A stretch of DNA of 47,341 bases from Nonomuraea longispora. Lineage in GTDB: Bacteria > Actinomycetota > Actinomycetes > Streptosporangiales > Streptosporangiaceae. Both the position numbers and the translations under genes were made by a program. Below are positions 1-8,025 of the stretch, in pieces. Every line of letters starts with the position of its first letter. Within the stretch, counting starts at the first letter, position 1. A model generated the notes under the pieces. That model was not told where the DNA came from. It was given only the letters and a program-made list of their open reading frames with translations, and did no database searches. The stretch covers positions 1 to 47,341 of the forward strand of contig NZ_SMJZ01000044.1 of NCBI RefSeq assembly GCF_004348345.1, given 5' to 3'.

Positions 1-135
1 GCTGGTCGAGCGTCAGGAGCGCGACCTGCGGGCCAGGAGGGCCGTGCTGCGGACCCTGGTCAAGCAGGGCGGCACGGCCGCGCAGGCGGCTCTGATGCAC
101 AAGCTCGTGTCGATGTCCGACGAGGAGCGCGAACG
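1..135 (+). repeat. Direct repeat, copy 1 (identical to 1075-1209)
   Basis: Bases 1-135 match 1075-1209 exactly; the first mismatch is t136 versus g1210. The repeat covers the linker helix and start of the effector domain of two neighbouring MerR paralogues. It may extend to the left beyond the window. Confidence 0.9.
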
Positions 136-736
136 TCTCGTCGACGACTTCTGGGACGACGTCAGCGACGGTCTCGACGTCAACCCCGACTTCGTCGGCC
201 GGCTGCGGGAGATACGGCCGCACCTGCCGGAGGACCCCACCGCCGCCCAGCTCGAAGCCTGGATCGAGCTGGCCGACCTGGTCCAGGACGAGGAGTTCCG
301 CGGCGAGGTCCGCTCCTACCTCCAGGACACCTTCTCCACGTCCCCGGGACGGCTCATGGCCGCCACGCCGGTGCAGGACTTCATCTACGGGACAGGTATG
401 ACGATCATGGGGGACATCATGGCCGCGTACCGTTCCGGGCTGCCCGCGGACGCGCCACGTTCGCAGGAGCTGGCCGTCCGCCTCGTGGACGCGACCGCCG
501 CGCTCGACGGCCGCCAGGCCTCCGCCTCGTTCCGGCGGGAGCTGGCCGCGAAGTTCGACGAGATCGACGAGTTCCTGCGCGAGGAGGACGACGACGACCC
601 CGGGTCCCGGTTCGACCTCACCCATGGCAGGTACCTGTCGCTGGTGTCCGTGATCAACGGGACGCAGTCCGGCGCGGACGAGGAGATCGTGCCCTTCGCG
701 TGGATCGCGGCGGCCCTTCGTGCTTCGACCCCCTGA
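2..736 (+). CDS. MerR-family regulator, C-terminal part (5' end outside window)
   Basis: The reading frame is open from the first base and ends at TGA 734-736, giving 244 residues without an N-terminal DNA-binding domain. The visible part matches the effector half of the complete MerR protein encoded next at 812-1810: the same coiled-coil start (LVERQERDLRARR), the same HKLVSMSDEERERLVDDFW stretch, and the same RYLSLV-INGT and AFAWIA ending. I infer that the missing 5' end encodes the winged HTH and that this is a tandem paralogue. The effector domain is not one I can assign to a ligand. Bases 1-135 are identical to 1075-1209, while the rest of the two genes has diverged. Confidence 0.85.
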   Translation: MVERQERDLRARRAVLRTLVKQGGTAAQAALMHKLVSMSDEERERLVDDFWDDVSDGLDVNPDFVGRLREIRPHLPEDPTAAQLEAWIELADLVQDEEFRGEVRSYLQDTFSTSPGRLMAATPVQDFIYGTGMTIMGDIMAAYRSGLPADAPRSQELAVRLVDATAALDGRQASASFRRELAAKFDEIDEFLREEDDDDPGSRFDLTHGRYLSLVSVINGTQSGADEEIVPFAWIAAALRASTP

Positions 737-774
737 CGGAGCCTGGAAGGCGGACGCGGTGCGGCGGGCGGGGC

Positions 775-805
775 TTGAGTCTCAAGCCGGTTGAGACTCC
801 ATAGT
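775..805 (+). promoter_or_regulatory. MerR-type promoter and operator
   Basis: A -35 TTGAGT (775-780) and a -10 CATAGT (800-805) are separated by 19 bp, the long spacer typical of MerR-controlled promoters. An inverted repeat with 9-bp arms, GAGTCTCAA (777-785) and TTGAGACTC (791-799), sits in the spacer. The predicted start site falls on or next to the ATG at 812 and there is no Shine-Dalgarno sequence, so the transcript is probably leaderless. Autoregulation by the gene product is inferred. Confidence 0.75.
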
Positions 806-811
806 GGCGGC

Positions 812-1810
812 ATGGACGACAACGAGCTGTACCCCATCGGGGACGTGGCCAGGAGGACCGGGCTGAGCGTCAGCGCCATCCGCTACTACTCCGACGCCGG
901 CGTCATCGACCCGACACGTGTGAGCGAGGCGGGCTACCGCCTCTACGACGTCCGCGCCATCGCGCGGCTGGAACTCATCCGCACCCTCCGCGACCTGGAC
1001 GCCGCGCTGGACGACATCCGACGGCTCCTCGGCGGTGAGACGTCCCTGCACGATCTTCTCGCGACCCACCTGGAGCTGGTCGAGCGTCAGGAGCGCGACC
1101 TGCGGGCCAGGAGGGCCGTGCTGCGGACCCTGGTCAAGCAGGGCGGCACGGCCGCGCAGGCGGCTCTGATGCACAAGCTCGTGTCGATGTCCGACGAGGA
1201 GCGCGAACGGCTCGTCGACGACTTCTGGAACGAGGTCGGCGAAGGGCTCGATGTGCCGGACGGCTTCGTCGAACGCCTGAGCACGATGCGGCCCCGGTTG
1301 CCGGAGGACCCCAGCGCCGCCCAGCTCGAAGCCTGGATCGAGCTGGCCGACCTGGTCCAGGACCAGCGGTTCCGCGCCGCGGTCCGCTCCTACCTCCAGG
1401 ACGTGTACGGCACCTTCCCTGGGAGCAGCCTGGCCGCCGCGCCGGTGTGGGACTTCATCCACGAGGACGGCGCCAAGATCGGGGAGGAGGTCGTGGCGGC
1501 GTACCGTTCGGGGCTGGCGCCGGACTCCCCACGGGCGTGCGAGCTGGTCGTCCGCATGGCGGGCGCCGCCGCCGACGCCATGGGGGCGCAGTCCACGACC
1601 GAGCAACGTGAGCGGCTCGCCAGGGCCTTTCTCCTGGTCGAGCAGCTGCGGCGCGAGGACTCCCAGGAGGAGGAGCGGTACGACGCCACCCACGGCAGAT
1701 ACCTGTCCCTGGTGGAGCTGATCAACGGCACCCCTCCCAGCACGGGCGAGGACGATGCCGCGGCGTTCGCGTGGATCGCCGAGGCGCTGCGTGCTTCGAC
1801 CCGGCAGTGA
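812..1810 (+). CDS. MerR-family transcriptional regulator
   Basis: The protein has 332 residues. Residues 1-75 form the MerR winged HTH (YPIGDVARRTGLSVSAIRYY, then GYRLYDVRAIARLELI). A dimerisation helix covers about 75-120, followed by a roughly 210-residue effector-sensing region. I chose ATG 812 because it follows a MerR promoter whose start site coincides with it; an upstream TTG at 791 lies inside the operator. The effector region has no TipAS or GyrI-like pattern I recognise, so the ligand is unknown. It lies in tandem with a partial paralogue ending at 736. Binding of the 777-799 palindrome to control its own expression is inferred from family behaviour. Confidence 0.92.
   Translation: MDDNELYPIGDVARRTGLSVSAIRYYSDAGVIDPTRVSEAGYRLYDVRAIARLELIRTLRDLDAALDDIRRLLGGETSLHDLLATHLELVERQERDLRARRAVLRTLVKQGGTAAQAALMHKLVSMSDEERERLVDDFWNEVGEGLDVPDGFVERLSTMRPRLPEDPSAAQLEAWIELADLVQDQRFRAAVRSYLQDVYGTFPGSSLAAAPVWDFIHEDGAKIGEEVVAAYRSGLAPDSPRACELVVRMAGAAADAMGAQSTTEQRERLARAFLLVEQLRREDSQEEERYDATHGRYLSLVELINGTPPSTGEDDAAAFAWIAEALRASTRQ
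1075..1209 (+). repeat. Direct repeat, copy 2 (identical to 1-135)
   Basis: Second copy of the 135-bp identical tract, lying inside the complete MerR gene. Downstream of it the two paralogues differ at many codons, which suggests recent gene conversion or a recent duplication with uneven divergence. Confidence 0.9.
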
Positions 1811-1828
1811 CCCGGAGCTGGTTCGACA

Positions 1829-1933
1829 CTGCTGACAGTCGTGCTGCTCCTCGTCCTGCGCTGCGCCCACTGTGGCGAGCCCATGCACGCCGGCGACGTC
1901 GAGCTGCTGCCCGGCCCTGGCGCGGCCGCCTGA
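1829..1933 (+). pseudogene. Remnant of an HxlR-type winged-HTH regulator (C-terminal end)
   Basis: In one frame ending at TGA 1931-1933 the translation reads ...VLRCAHCGEPMHAGDVEL-LPGPGAAA. A CxxCG motif followed by a GPG ending is characteristic of the C terminus of many actinobacterial HxlR/MarR-like regulators. There is no HTH region and no start upstream; the sequence joins directly onto the end of the MerR gene. I read it as a truncated relic, not a gene. The rest of the 265-bp gap holds only the hairpin near 2050. Confidence 0.4.
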
Positions 1934-2031
1934 CCCTGCCCTGCCCCAGTCGGGTGCGTTGGCCATGGTCCGCTCGTCCCGGTGCGGCAGGTGGCCGGAC
2001 TCAGCAGGGTCTGCTTGTCGCTACACTGCAC

Positions 2032-2063
2032 GCGCCTCCCGGCCAGGGCAGGCCGGGAGGCGC
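2032..2063 (-). terminator. Hairpin terminator after the protease gene
   Basis: A perfect 13-bp stem (GCGCCTCCCGGCC / GGCCGGGAGGCGC) with a 6-nt loop lies 13 bp past the stop codon of the minus-strand protease gene. There is no U-run, as is usual in high-GC actinobacteria. It could also stop transcripts arriving from the MerR side. Confidence 0.7.
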
Positions 2064-2075
2064 TCAGCGTGAGGA

Positions 2076-5000
2076 TCAGCCGACGGCGTACGCGCGGGTG
2101 ATCGTCTGGGTCACCCCGTCGCCGGCGGCGTCGGTGACCACCGCGCGGAGGGAGACGTACCCGGCCTGGTCAGGGTTTTGCAGCGTGGCGGTCCATCCGG
2201 ACCCGGTACGGGTGACCGGGACGGGGCGCCACGTGGCGCCGTCGTCGGCGGACATCTCCAGCCGGATCGATTCCACGTCCGCGTCGGTGGAGCCGGGGTT
2301 GCGCTCGACCCGCAACGGCAGGCGGCTGGTGCCGCCCGGCTCGGCGCGGTTCGAGTCGTCCAGGCCCTCCGGGCTGAAGCGGACGGCCATCAGCGGCAGC
2401 GGTTGTTCGTCGCCGGTGGTCGCGGACGTGAACGTCCAGGCCGACTCCACCTTCGTGGAGAGCGTGGCCTGCCGGCGCAGCGACGCGGTCAGCGTGTAGG
2501 CGCCGGACACCGCGGGCAGGCCGGCCCGCAGGCCGCATCCTGGCGCCTTGTGGACCGAGCAGCCGGCGAGGTCGGCCGTGGCCAGCGTTCGCCCGTCCCT
2601 GGCGAGGGTGGCGAGGCCGGTGGCGGCCGAGTCGGAACCCGATCGGCCCTGCCGCCCGTCGGCGAACATTCCCGTCGCGAAGAAGCTCAGCTCGTCACCG
2701 GTACGGCTCCCACCGGCCAGCAGGAACGACGGCCCGATGACGGCGGCGTTCCAGACCTCGTCTGTCTCACCCCGCTCGGCGCGTCGCCCGCCGTCGAAGA
2801 TGATCGAGGTGCCGGTCTGGAGCCCGCTCCCGTAGCTCAGCCCGGGCGTCCGGTAGTGGACGAGCTTGCCGGGCAGCGGGATCTCCCCGACCAGTGAGTC
2901 CAGCGACGTGGCAACGGGCTGGCCGATCTCCAGCGTGGCCATCGGCACCCCGGTCACGGCCGTCCCTGGGGCTCGGTAGGTCGCGGTCACCTTCGCCAGA
3001 TCCTGCTGCCGCACGTTGTGCGAGGGGTCGTCAGGAATGCCCTCGCTGCGACGATCGACGATGGTGTAGACGTACGGGCTGGGGGAGACGTCCTTGCTGA
3101 GCCACGTGGTGACGAGGGTGTAGGTCATGCCTGGTTGCCGCGCGGGGACGACGAAGAGCTGGCTGTTGGCGTCCGTACCGCCGCCCGATGCCGCCATGTC
3201 CCAGGCCCCATGCTCCAGCCGGAACAGGTAACCGCGTCTGAGCTCGGCGTCCGGGTCGTCGAGTGTGGTCCTGACCGGCTTGCCCCGGCGCGTGTCCACA
3301 CTCAGCTGCAGGTCACCGTCCTCGACACGGAACGGGGTGGCGGCGAGCGTACTGATCCGGTTTCCGTCGACCGTCTCGGAGACGGAGGCGTAGAGGTTCC
3401 AGTCGCCCTTGGGGAGCCGCACGGTGGCGGAGCCGTCCCAAAAGGCCAGGTCATGGCTCTCCCCGGTCTTCGCGTCGTAGATCTCCCCCCGAGGCTCGAC
3501 GGGCCGGCCCTGCCTGTCGACGGCCGTGACGGTGACGTCGTAGGACTCCGGCTCGACGTAGGCGCCGGCGAGCGTGCGGACCACGGTGTCCCCCGAGGCG
3601 GCGGTGACCGTTCCCGGATAGTCGCCTGGTGGCTTTCCGGTGGCGTCGATGGTGACGGTGACGGACGTCTCGCCCTTGGCCGGGACCGTGACCTTGCCGG
3701 TCGGCACCTTCAGCACCTCGCCCTGCGCCGAAAGGTCGAGATCTACGGGGGTGTCGCCCACGTTGGCGTACGCGATCGTCCTGGTGGCCACCCGTTCGTC
3801 GCCGTCCCACGGGAAGGGCTCCCACAGGTTGGCCTGCTCGGCCACGACCGTCTGCTTCAGCACCCGCGTCAGGTCGGCCAGTCCGGCACCCTGCTCATAG
3901 GGCGTGACGCCTTCGGTGGGCGCGGCGCTGCCGATCAGCGCGGCCTTGAGCCGCGCCCCGGTCCAGTCAGGATGGTGCTGGGCCAGGATCGCCGCCGCCC
4001 CGGCCACGTGCGGGGTGGACATCGAGGTGCCGCTCATCGATTTGTGGCCGCCCCCGATGGCCGCTGCTGTGATGTCCTGGCCGGGCGCGGTCAGGTCGGG
4101 TTTGATCGCGTGGTCGCCCACGCGCGGCCCCCGGCTGGAGGAGTCGGCCATCCGCCCCTGCTTGTCCACCGCGCCCACGGCCAGAGCCGCGTCCGCGCTC
4201 GCCGGACTGAACACCGACTGCTTCCTGCCCTGGTTGCCCGCCCCCGCGACGAAGAGCGTGCCGTACTGCTCCGACAGCGTGTTGACCGCCTGCTCGATCG
4301 GGTCCAGTTCGAGGCTGTCCGGACCGCCGAAGCTCATGTTGACGACCTTGGCCTTGACCTCGGCGGCCGCCCACTCCATGCCGGCGAGAACGGCCGATTC
4401 GGTGATGACGCCGTCGCCCACCTTGCCGATGGCCAGTTCCGCCTCCGGCGCCACCCCGCGGAACCGCTCTCCCCGGCCCGCCGCGATCGAGGCGACGTGG
4501 GTGCCGTGGCCGTGGATGTCACGGATGTCGGGAGAGTCGCTGAAGACGCGCTCGTGCGCCACCGCGTCCTTGAGGTCGGGGTGGTCGGGGTCATAGCCGG
4601 TGTCGAGGACCGCGACCGTGACGCCCTTGCCCGTGAGCCCCTGCCGCCACGCCTGTGGGGCGCCGATCTGCTTGACGCTGTCTTCCAGGACGGGGGTCCT
4701 CTGGCCGTCCAGCCATAACCTGGAACGTCCCGCGGTCAAGGTGCGCGCGCCGCCGGTGAGGTCCCGCCAGGTCCGGGCGGCGCTCGCCTTCGGCACGAGC
4801 GCTGCGCTCATTCCCAGGTTGGACAGCCGCCGTGCCCCGGCGAAGCCCCGGGTGGCGGCACCCTGCGAGATCACCGGGATGTCGGACCTCGCAGCGTCGC
4901 CGTACCCCCAGGCCAGCAGTTGGGTGACGTCGAACAGCCGCCGGTCGAGCGTCCCCTTCGCGATCAGCGGCATCGCATCCGACGGGATCACGTACAGATG

Positions 5001-5195
5001 CCCGTCGCGCACCTGGCTCGTGAAGTGCACCTGCCTGCCGGGTCCCGGGTCCACCCGGTGGGCCTTGCCGATGACCACGACCCGGTCACCCGTGATCAGC
5101 GTCACCCCGTTCGGCTGTTCCGCGGTTGCCTGCGGTGCCGCGACGCCGGCCGTTCCCGCCAGGAGAACGGCGAGAACCGATCTGCCCGCGATCAT
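2076..5195 (-). CDS. Secreted S8 subtilisin-like serine protease
   Basis: The protein has 1039 residues. A signal peptide (MIAGRSVLAVLLAGTAG...) is followed by a propeptide to about 175 and a peptidase S8 domain at about 188-465. The catalytic triad is Asp198 (VAVLDTG), His230 (HGHGTHVA) and Ser391 (GTSMSTPHVAG), with oxyanion Asn321 (GAGNQG). The roughly 570-residue C-terminal part looks beta-rich and is probably adhesion or substrate-binding modules. The ATG at 5195 overlaps the stop of the upstream gene (ATGA), so it is translationally coupled. It is the third gene of an ECF sigma / CU044_5270 / protease operon, which suggests that the sigma factor controls release of an extracellular protease. 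The substrate is unknown. Confidence 0.95.
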   Translation of the reverse strand: MIAGRSVLAVLLAGTAGVAAPQATAEQPNGVTLITGDRVVVIGKAHRVDPGPGRQVHFTSQVRDGHLYVIPSDAMPLIAKGTLDRRLFDVTQLLAWGYGDAARSDIPVISQGAATRGFAGARRLSNLGMSAALVPKASAARTWRDLTGGARTLTAGRSRLWLDGQRTPVLEDSVKQIGAPQAWRQGLTGKGVTVAVLDTGYDPDHPDLKDAVAHERVFSDSPDIRDIHGHGTHVASIAAGRGERFRGVAPEAELAIGKVGDGVITESAVLAGMEWAAAEVKAKVVNMSFGGPDSLELDPIEQAVNTLSEQYGTLFVAGAGNQGRKQSVFSPASADAALAVGAVDKQGRMADSSSRGPRVGDHAIKPDLTAPGQDITAAAIGGGHKSMSGTSMSTPHVAGAAAILAQHHPDWTGARLKAALIGSAAPTEGVTPYEQGAGLADLTRVLKQTVVAEQANLWEPFPWDGDERVATRTIAYANVGDTPVDLDLSAQGEVLKVPTGKVTVPAKGETSVTVTIDATGKPPGDYPGTVTAASGDTVVRTLAGAYVEPESYDVTVTAVDRQGRPVEPRGEIYDAKTGESHDLAFWDGSATVRLPKGDWNLYASVSETVDGNRISTLAATPFRVEDGDLQLSVDTRRGKPVRTTLDDPDAELRRGYLFRLEHGAWDMAASGGGTDANSQLFVVPARQPGMTYTLVTTWLSKDVSPSPYVYTIVDRRSEGIPDDPSHNVRQQDLAKVTATYRAPGTAVTGVPMATLEIGQPVATSLDSLVGEIPLPGKLVHYRTPGLSYGSGLQTGTSIIFDGGRRAERGETDEVWNAAVIGPSFLLAGGSRTGDELSFFATGMFADGRQGRSGSDSAATGLATLARDGRTLATADLAGCSVHKAPGCGLRAGLPAVSGAYTLTASLRRQATLSTKVESAWTFTSATTGDEQPLPLMAVRFSPEGLDDSNRAEPGGTSRLPLRVERNPGSTDADVESIRLEMSADDGATWRPVPVTRTGSGWTATLQNPDQAGYVSLRAVVTDAAGDGVTQTITRAYAVG

Positions 5196-6088
5196 GACGT
5201 GCCTCGTTCGGTCGCGCCGGGGAAGTCGTCGGTCCACTCGGTGGTCAGCTTGATGAAGTGCCCCCACTTGGCGCCGGCGACCCCTCCGCTGACGGTGGGG
5301 AGCATGTTGGCGCGGACCACCCGGGAGGTCTCGGGATCGACGACCAGCCTGATCTCCCGGTCACCGCCGCGAACCATCAGCTCCTCCCCGCCCTCGACCG
5401 TGCCCACCCGCTGCACGTCCGGCACTGTGGCCAGAGCCCGGAACGCCGCGGAACGCACCTTCGCCGGCGCGGGCATCTCGGCGATCAGCGAGAGCAGCGG
5501 GAAGAAGGCGGGGTCGCGATGGTCGACTGCTTCCGGGACCATCTCGGTGACCTGCTGCTTCAACGCCTCGGGGTCGGTCGGCAACGCCTCGATGTCCTTG
5601 ACGCTGAGCTCGCCCTGGCCGGGCGCGAGATAATAGCCGGCCGACGGCGCCTTGCTCACGGCCGACCGGTCGCGGCCCGGCACCGGCCGCGTCCACCGCT
5701 GCCCGTCCCGCGTGGTCCAGCTCTCGGTGAACAGCCGGCCGCTGTCGTCCTTCTCCTTCCTGACGTGCCAGTAGGCCCCGGAGCCCAGCGGTGTGCGTTC
5801 CGCGCTGTCGGCGGCGACGAGCAGGACGTTCCGGGCCGAGAGAGGCGGCGGGGTGTCACCGGCCGGTGGGTTGACGGGCGTGGCCGAGCTTGTGGCGATC
5901 ACGACGGCGGCCGCCGCCGTGGCCGCTACGACGCCCGCGAGGGGCAGGGCCACGGGAAGCCGGAACCGCTTGCGCGCCGGCGTTCGGGCCATCACGGTCA
6001 GCAGCCGCTCCCGCGCCCCGTCCAGGGCCTCCGGTTCGCTCTCGCCTATTTCCGATCGCAGCTTCTTGATCAGGTCAAAGTCATTCAT
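5192..6088 (-). CDS. CU044_5270 family protein (sigma-linked membrane protein)
   Basis: This 298-residue protein has a charged cytoplasmic N terminus (about 1-40), one transmembrane segment at about 44-66 (LPLAGVVAATAAAAVVIATS) and an extracytoplasmic domain with a WHVRKE motif and a late LVVDPETSRV strand. This is the layout of the actinobacterial CU044_5270 family, almost always encoded next to an ECF sigma factor. Its ATG overlaps the sigma-factor stop by 8 bp and its stop overlaps the protease start by 4 bp, so all three are coupled. A role as membrane sensor or anti-sigma-like partner is inferred from context; no zinc-binding anti-sigma motif is visible. A second family member is encoded at 13846-15063. 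Confidence 0.82.
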   Translation of the reverse strand: MNDFDLIKKLRSEIGESEPEALDGARERLLTVMARTPARKRFRLPVALPLAGVVAATAAAAVVIATSSATPVNPPAGDTPPPLSARNVLLVAADSAERTPLGSGAYWHVRKEKDDSGRLFTESWTTRDGQRWTRPVPGRDRSAVSKAPSAGYYLAPGQGELSVKDIEALPTDPEALKQQVTEMVPEAVDHRDPAFFPLLSLIAEMPAPAKVRSAAFRALATVPDVQRVGTVEGGEELMVRGGDREIRLVVDPETSRVVRANMLPTVSGGVAGAKWGHFIKLTTEWTDDFPGATERGTS

Positions 6089-6716
6089 GGTGGCCCCCGC
6101 TCATCTCAACCGGATTGACGCCGCCCAGAGCGTGCGCGACCTTGCGGCGGGCCCGCGACAGGCGCGAGCGGACCGTGCCGATGGGCACCCGCAACGCCCG
6201 GGCCGTCTCCTCGTACGTCAGATCGCCCCACGCGATCAGCAGCAGCACGTCCCGCTCACCGCGGCCGAGGCCCGCCAGCGCGGCGGCGAGGCGTTGCCGT
6301 GTGGCCGAGGCGGAGACTTGGGCGGCCACCCGCTCGTCGAACGCGGCCACCACGGGGTCCTCGCCCGTGCGGGCCAGCGCCCGGTAGGCGCGGGCTTCGG
6401 CCCGTCGGTGCAGGCCGATGACGTTGGTGATGATGCCGTACAGCCAGGGCAGCGCCTCCGAGCGGCCGAACTCGTAGCGGTGGCGGGTCGCGAAGGCTCT
6501 GGTGAACGCTTCGGCCAGCATGTCCTCGGCATGCTCAGGCCCGAGCCGCCGCACGGCGTAGCGGTGCAGTACGGCGGCGTGCCGGTCGAAGAGCACCGCG
6601 AAGCACTCCGGCGTAGACAGCGAGGCTTCGATGATGGAGGAGTCGTTTCTGGGATCCGCCGGTCGAGGGCATGGAGGATCCTTCACGGGGAACTTCCGTT
6701 CTGCGGTGGTTGTCAC
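6081..6716 (-). CDS. ECF (sigma-70 family) RNA polymerase sigma factor
   Basis: The protein has 211 residues. Region 2 is at about 38-105 (FDRHAAVLHRYAVRR, AEDMLAEAFTRAF, ALPWLYGIITNVI) and region 4 at about 140-195 (LLIAWGDLTYEETARAL, IGTVRSRLSRARRKV). The GTG at 6716 is the furthest upstream sensible start; a possible ECF-type promoter (GGAAC and GGATAAAG) lies just upstream, placing the start site almost at the codon. It heads an operon with a CU044_5270 protein and a secreted protease. Autoregulation is inferred. A second sigma/CU044_5270 pair occurs 7 kb away. Confidence 0.93.
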   Translation of the reverse strand: MTTTAERKFPVKDPPCPRPADPRNDSSIIEASLSTPECFAVLFDRHAAVLHRYAVRRLGPEHAEDMLAEAFTRAFATRHRYEFGRSEALPWLYGIITNVIGLHRRAEARAYRALARTGEDPVVAAFDERVAAQVSASATRQRLAAALAGLGRGERDVLLLIAWGDLTYEETARALRVPIGTVRSRLSRARRKVAHALGGVNPVEMSGGHHE

Positions 6717-6722
6717 GACTGT

Positions 6723-6750
6723 CTTTATCCGCAGAGGCTCCCCAAGTTCC
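6723..6750 (-). promoter_or_regulatory. Candidate ECF-dependent promoter of the sigma operon
   Basis: On the minus strand a GGAAC element (6750-6746) is followed after 15 bp by GGATAAAG (6730-6723). GGAAC is the common -35 class for ECF sigma factors. The -10 match and spacing are only approximate. A start site near 6717 would make the GTG-initiated sigma message leaderless. Confidence 0.35.
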
Positions 6751-6996
6751 CCATGAGCGTGGTGGGGCCCGTGTGCACGGGCGCGTCTACCGGGGTGAGG
6801 GCGTGGCGAGCAGGTCGCGGACGGCCGCGTCGATGAAGGCCGCGTCGGTCGGGTTGGCGCCGCTGCCCGACGTGCCTCGACCGCGCCCCCGGGCGGCCGA
6901 CGCAGCGGCGAGCAGGGCGTGGGTGCTCCGTGAGCGCCCGACGCCCCGCGCGCTCGCCCGGCCAGGGGCCGCGCTCCTGACCGTTCACGGCGGCTG

Positions 6997-7851
6997 TCAG
7001 TCGCCGAGCAGCCTCGGGGTCCACGCGCGTACGGCCTGCGTGACGTCCTCCGTCAGGTACTGGAGCAGGCTGTCGTCGGGAGCGCCTGACGGGCCGATCA
7101 CCACACCCGCCCCGTGCGAGGGCCCGGTGCACGCGGCCAGGACGGCGGCCCCGGCCTCCGTCACCGGGCGGGTGACCCACTCCTGGACCTGGTCCCAGAG
7201 CGGTCGCATCTGCGGTGGCAGGATGTCGATCGTCATCTGCGCCGCGTTGGGCGTCGCGGCGGGTCCCGGATCGACGGCCACGACCTGGATGCCCTGGCCG
7301 CCGAGTCGCCCGGCGAGGTCCATCGTGTGGACGAGGTGGGCGAGCTTCGCCCGGCCCGTCGCGGCCATGCCGTAGTAGGGCCCCGGCGGCTCCGCCTCCT
7401 CGAACACCGGCTCCGCGGCCATGATGGCGGAGGAGGTGACGTTCACGATGCGGCTGGGCGCGCCGGCATTGAGCGCGTCCAGGAGAGCCTCGGTCAGCAC
7501 GTACGGCGACAGGTGGTTGAGCACCAGGCTCGCCTCGATGCCGCCGGCGCCCTCCCAGCGCCGGGTCCACATGCCGCCCACGTTGTTGACCAGCAGGTGC
7601 AGGGGCCCTTCCGCGGCCAGCCGATCCGCGAGCGCGCGGGTGCCGGACAGGGAGGAGAGGTCGGCGCGCAGGAAACGGCCCGTGGCGCGCCCCGCCGCCT
7701 CCTCCAGCCGGGCCGTCGCGGCGGCGCCGCGGTCGGGGTCGCGGCCGACGACGGTGACGTCCCAGCCCTGTGCCGCCAGTCCCGCCGCCGTCTCCATGCC
7801 GATTCCGCCGGTTCCCGCGGTCACGACCGCCTTGCGGACATGTTCCGACAT
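6997..7851 (-). CDS. SDR-family protein with altered catalytic Tyr
   Basis: The 284-residue protein has a Rossmann nucleotide-binding start (VVTAGTGGIGMETA, 9-22), an NNVGG motif (89-93) and VNVTSSA with the conserved Ser (136-142), as in short-chain dehydrogenases of the retinol-dehydrogenase/protochlorophyllide-reductase type. The YxxxK catalytic motif should align at T165-G-R-A-K169, so the Tyr appears replaced by Thr; two Tyr residues at 159-160 lie a few residues upstream. It may be an inactive or rerouted enzyme. It is divergent from a LysR gene at 8026, which may regulate it. The ATG at 7851 is the first in-frame start. The 54-bp stretch at 6751-6804 and the region down to the stop hold nothing else. 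Confidence 0.85.
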   Translation of the reverse strand: MSEHVRKAVVTAGTGGIGMETAAGLAAQGWDVTVVGRDPDRGAAATARLEEAAGRATGRFLRADLSSLSGTRALADRLAAEGPLHLLVNNVGGMWTRRWEGAGGIEASLVLNHLSPYVLTEALLDALNAGAPSRIVNVTSSAIMAAEPVFEEAEPPGPYYGMAATGRAKLAHLVHTMDLAGRLGGQGIQVVAVDPGPAATPNAAQMTIDILPPQMRPLWDQVQEWVTRPVTEAGAAVLAACTGPSHGAGVVIGPSGAPDDSLLQYLTEDVTQAVRAWTPRLLGD

Positions 7852-8025
7852 GCGTCATCCAATCAAGAGGGTGAGGTGAACGAGTGCCGCGGGTGAGGTC
7901 GCGGGCCGGACAGGCTCCGCGCCGCGGCGCCTGTCCAGGACACACCGGCCGCCGGGGGAAAGGAAGGTCCGATGTGGCAGGCAGCCATGTCCCAACGGCA
8001 TAGGCGCACGTGAGAGACTGCGCGG

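Noticed and set aside
782..1966. A 394-codon minus-strand open frame opposite the MerR gene
   Set aside because: It is antisense to a well-supported MerR gene and crosses its promoter; the composition is that of a shadow frame.
3018..4718. A 566-codon plus-strand open frame opposite the S8 protease
   Set aside because: It is an antisense shadow of the GC-rich protease gene with no recognisable motif.
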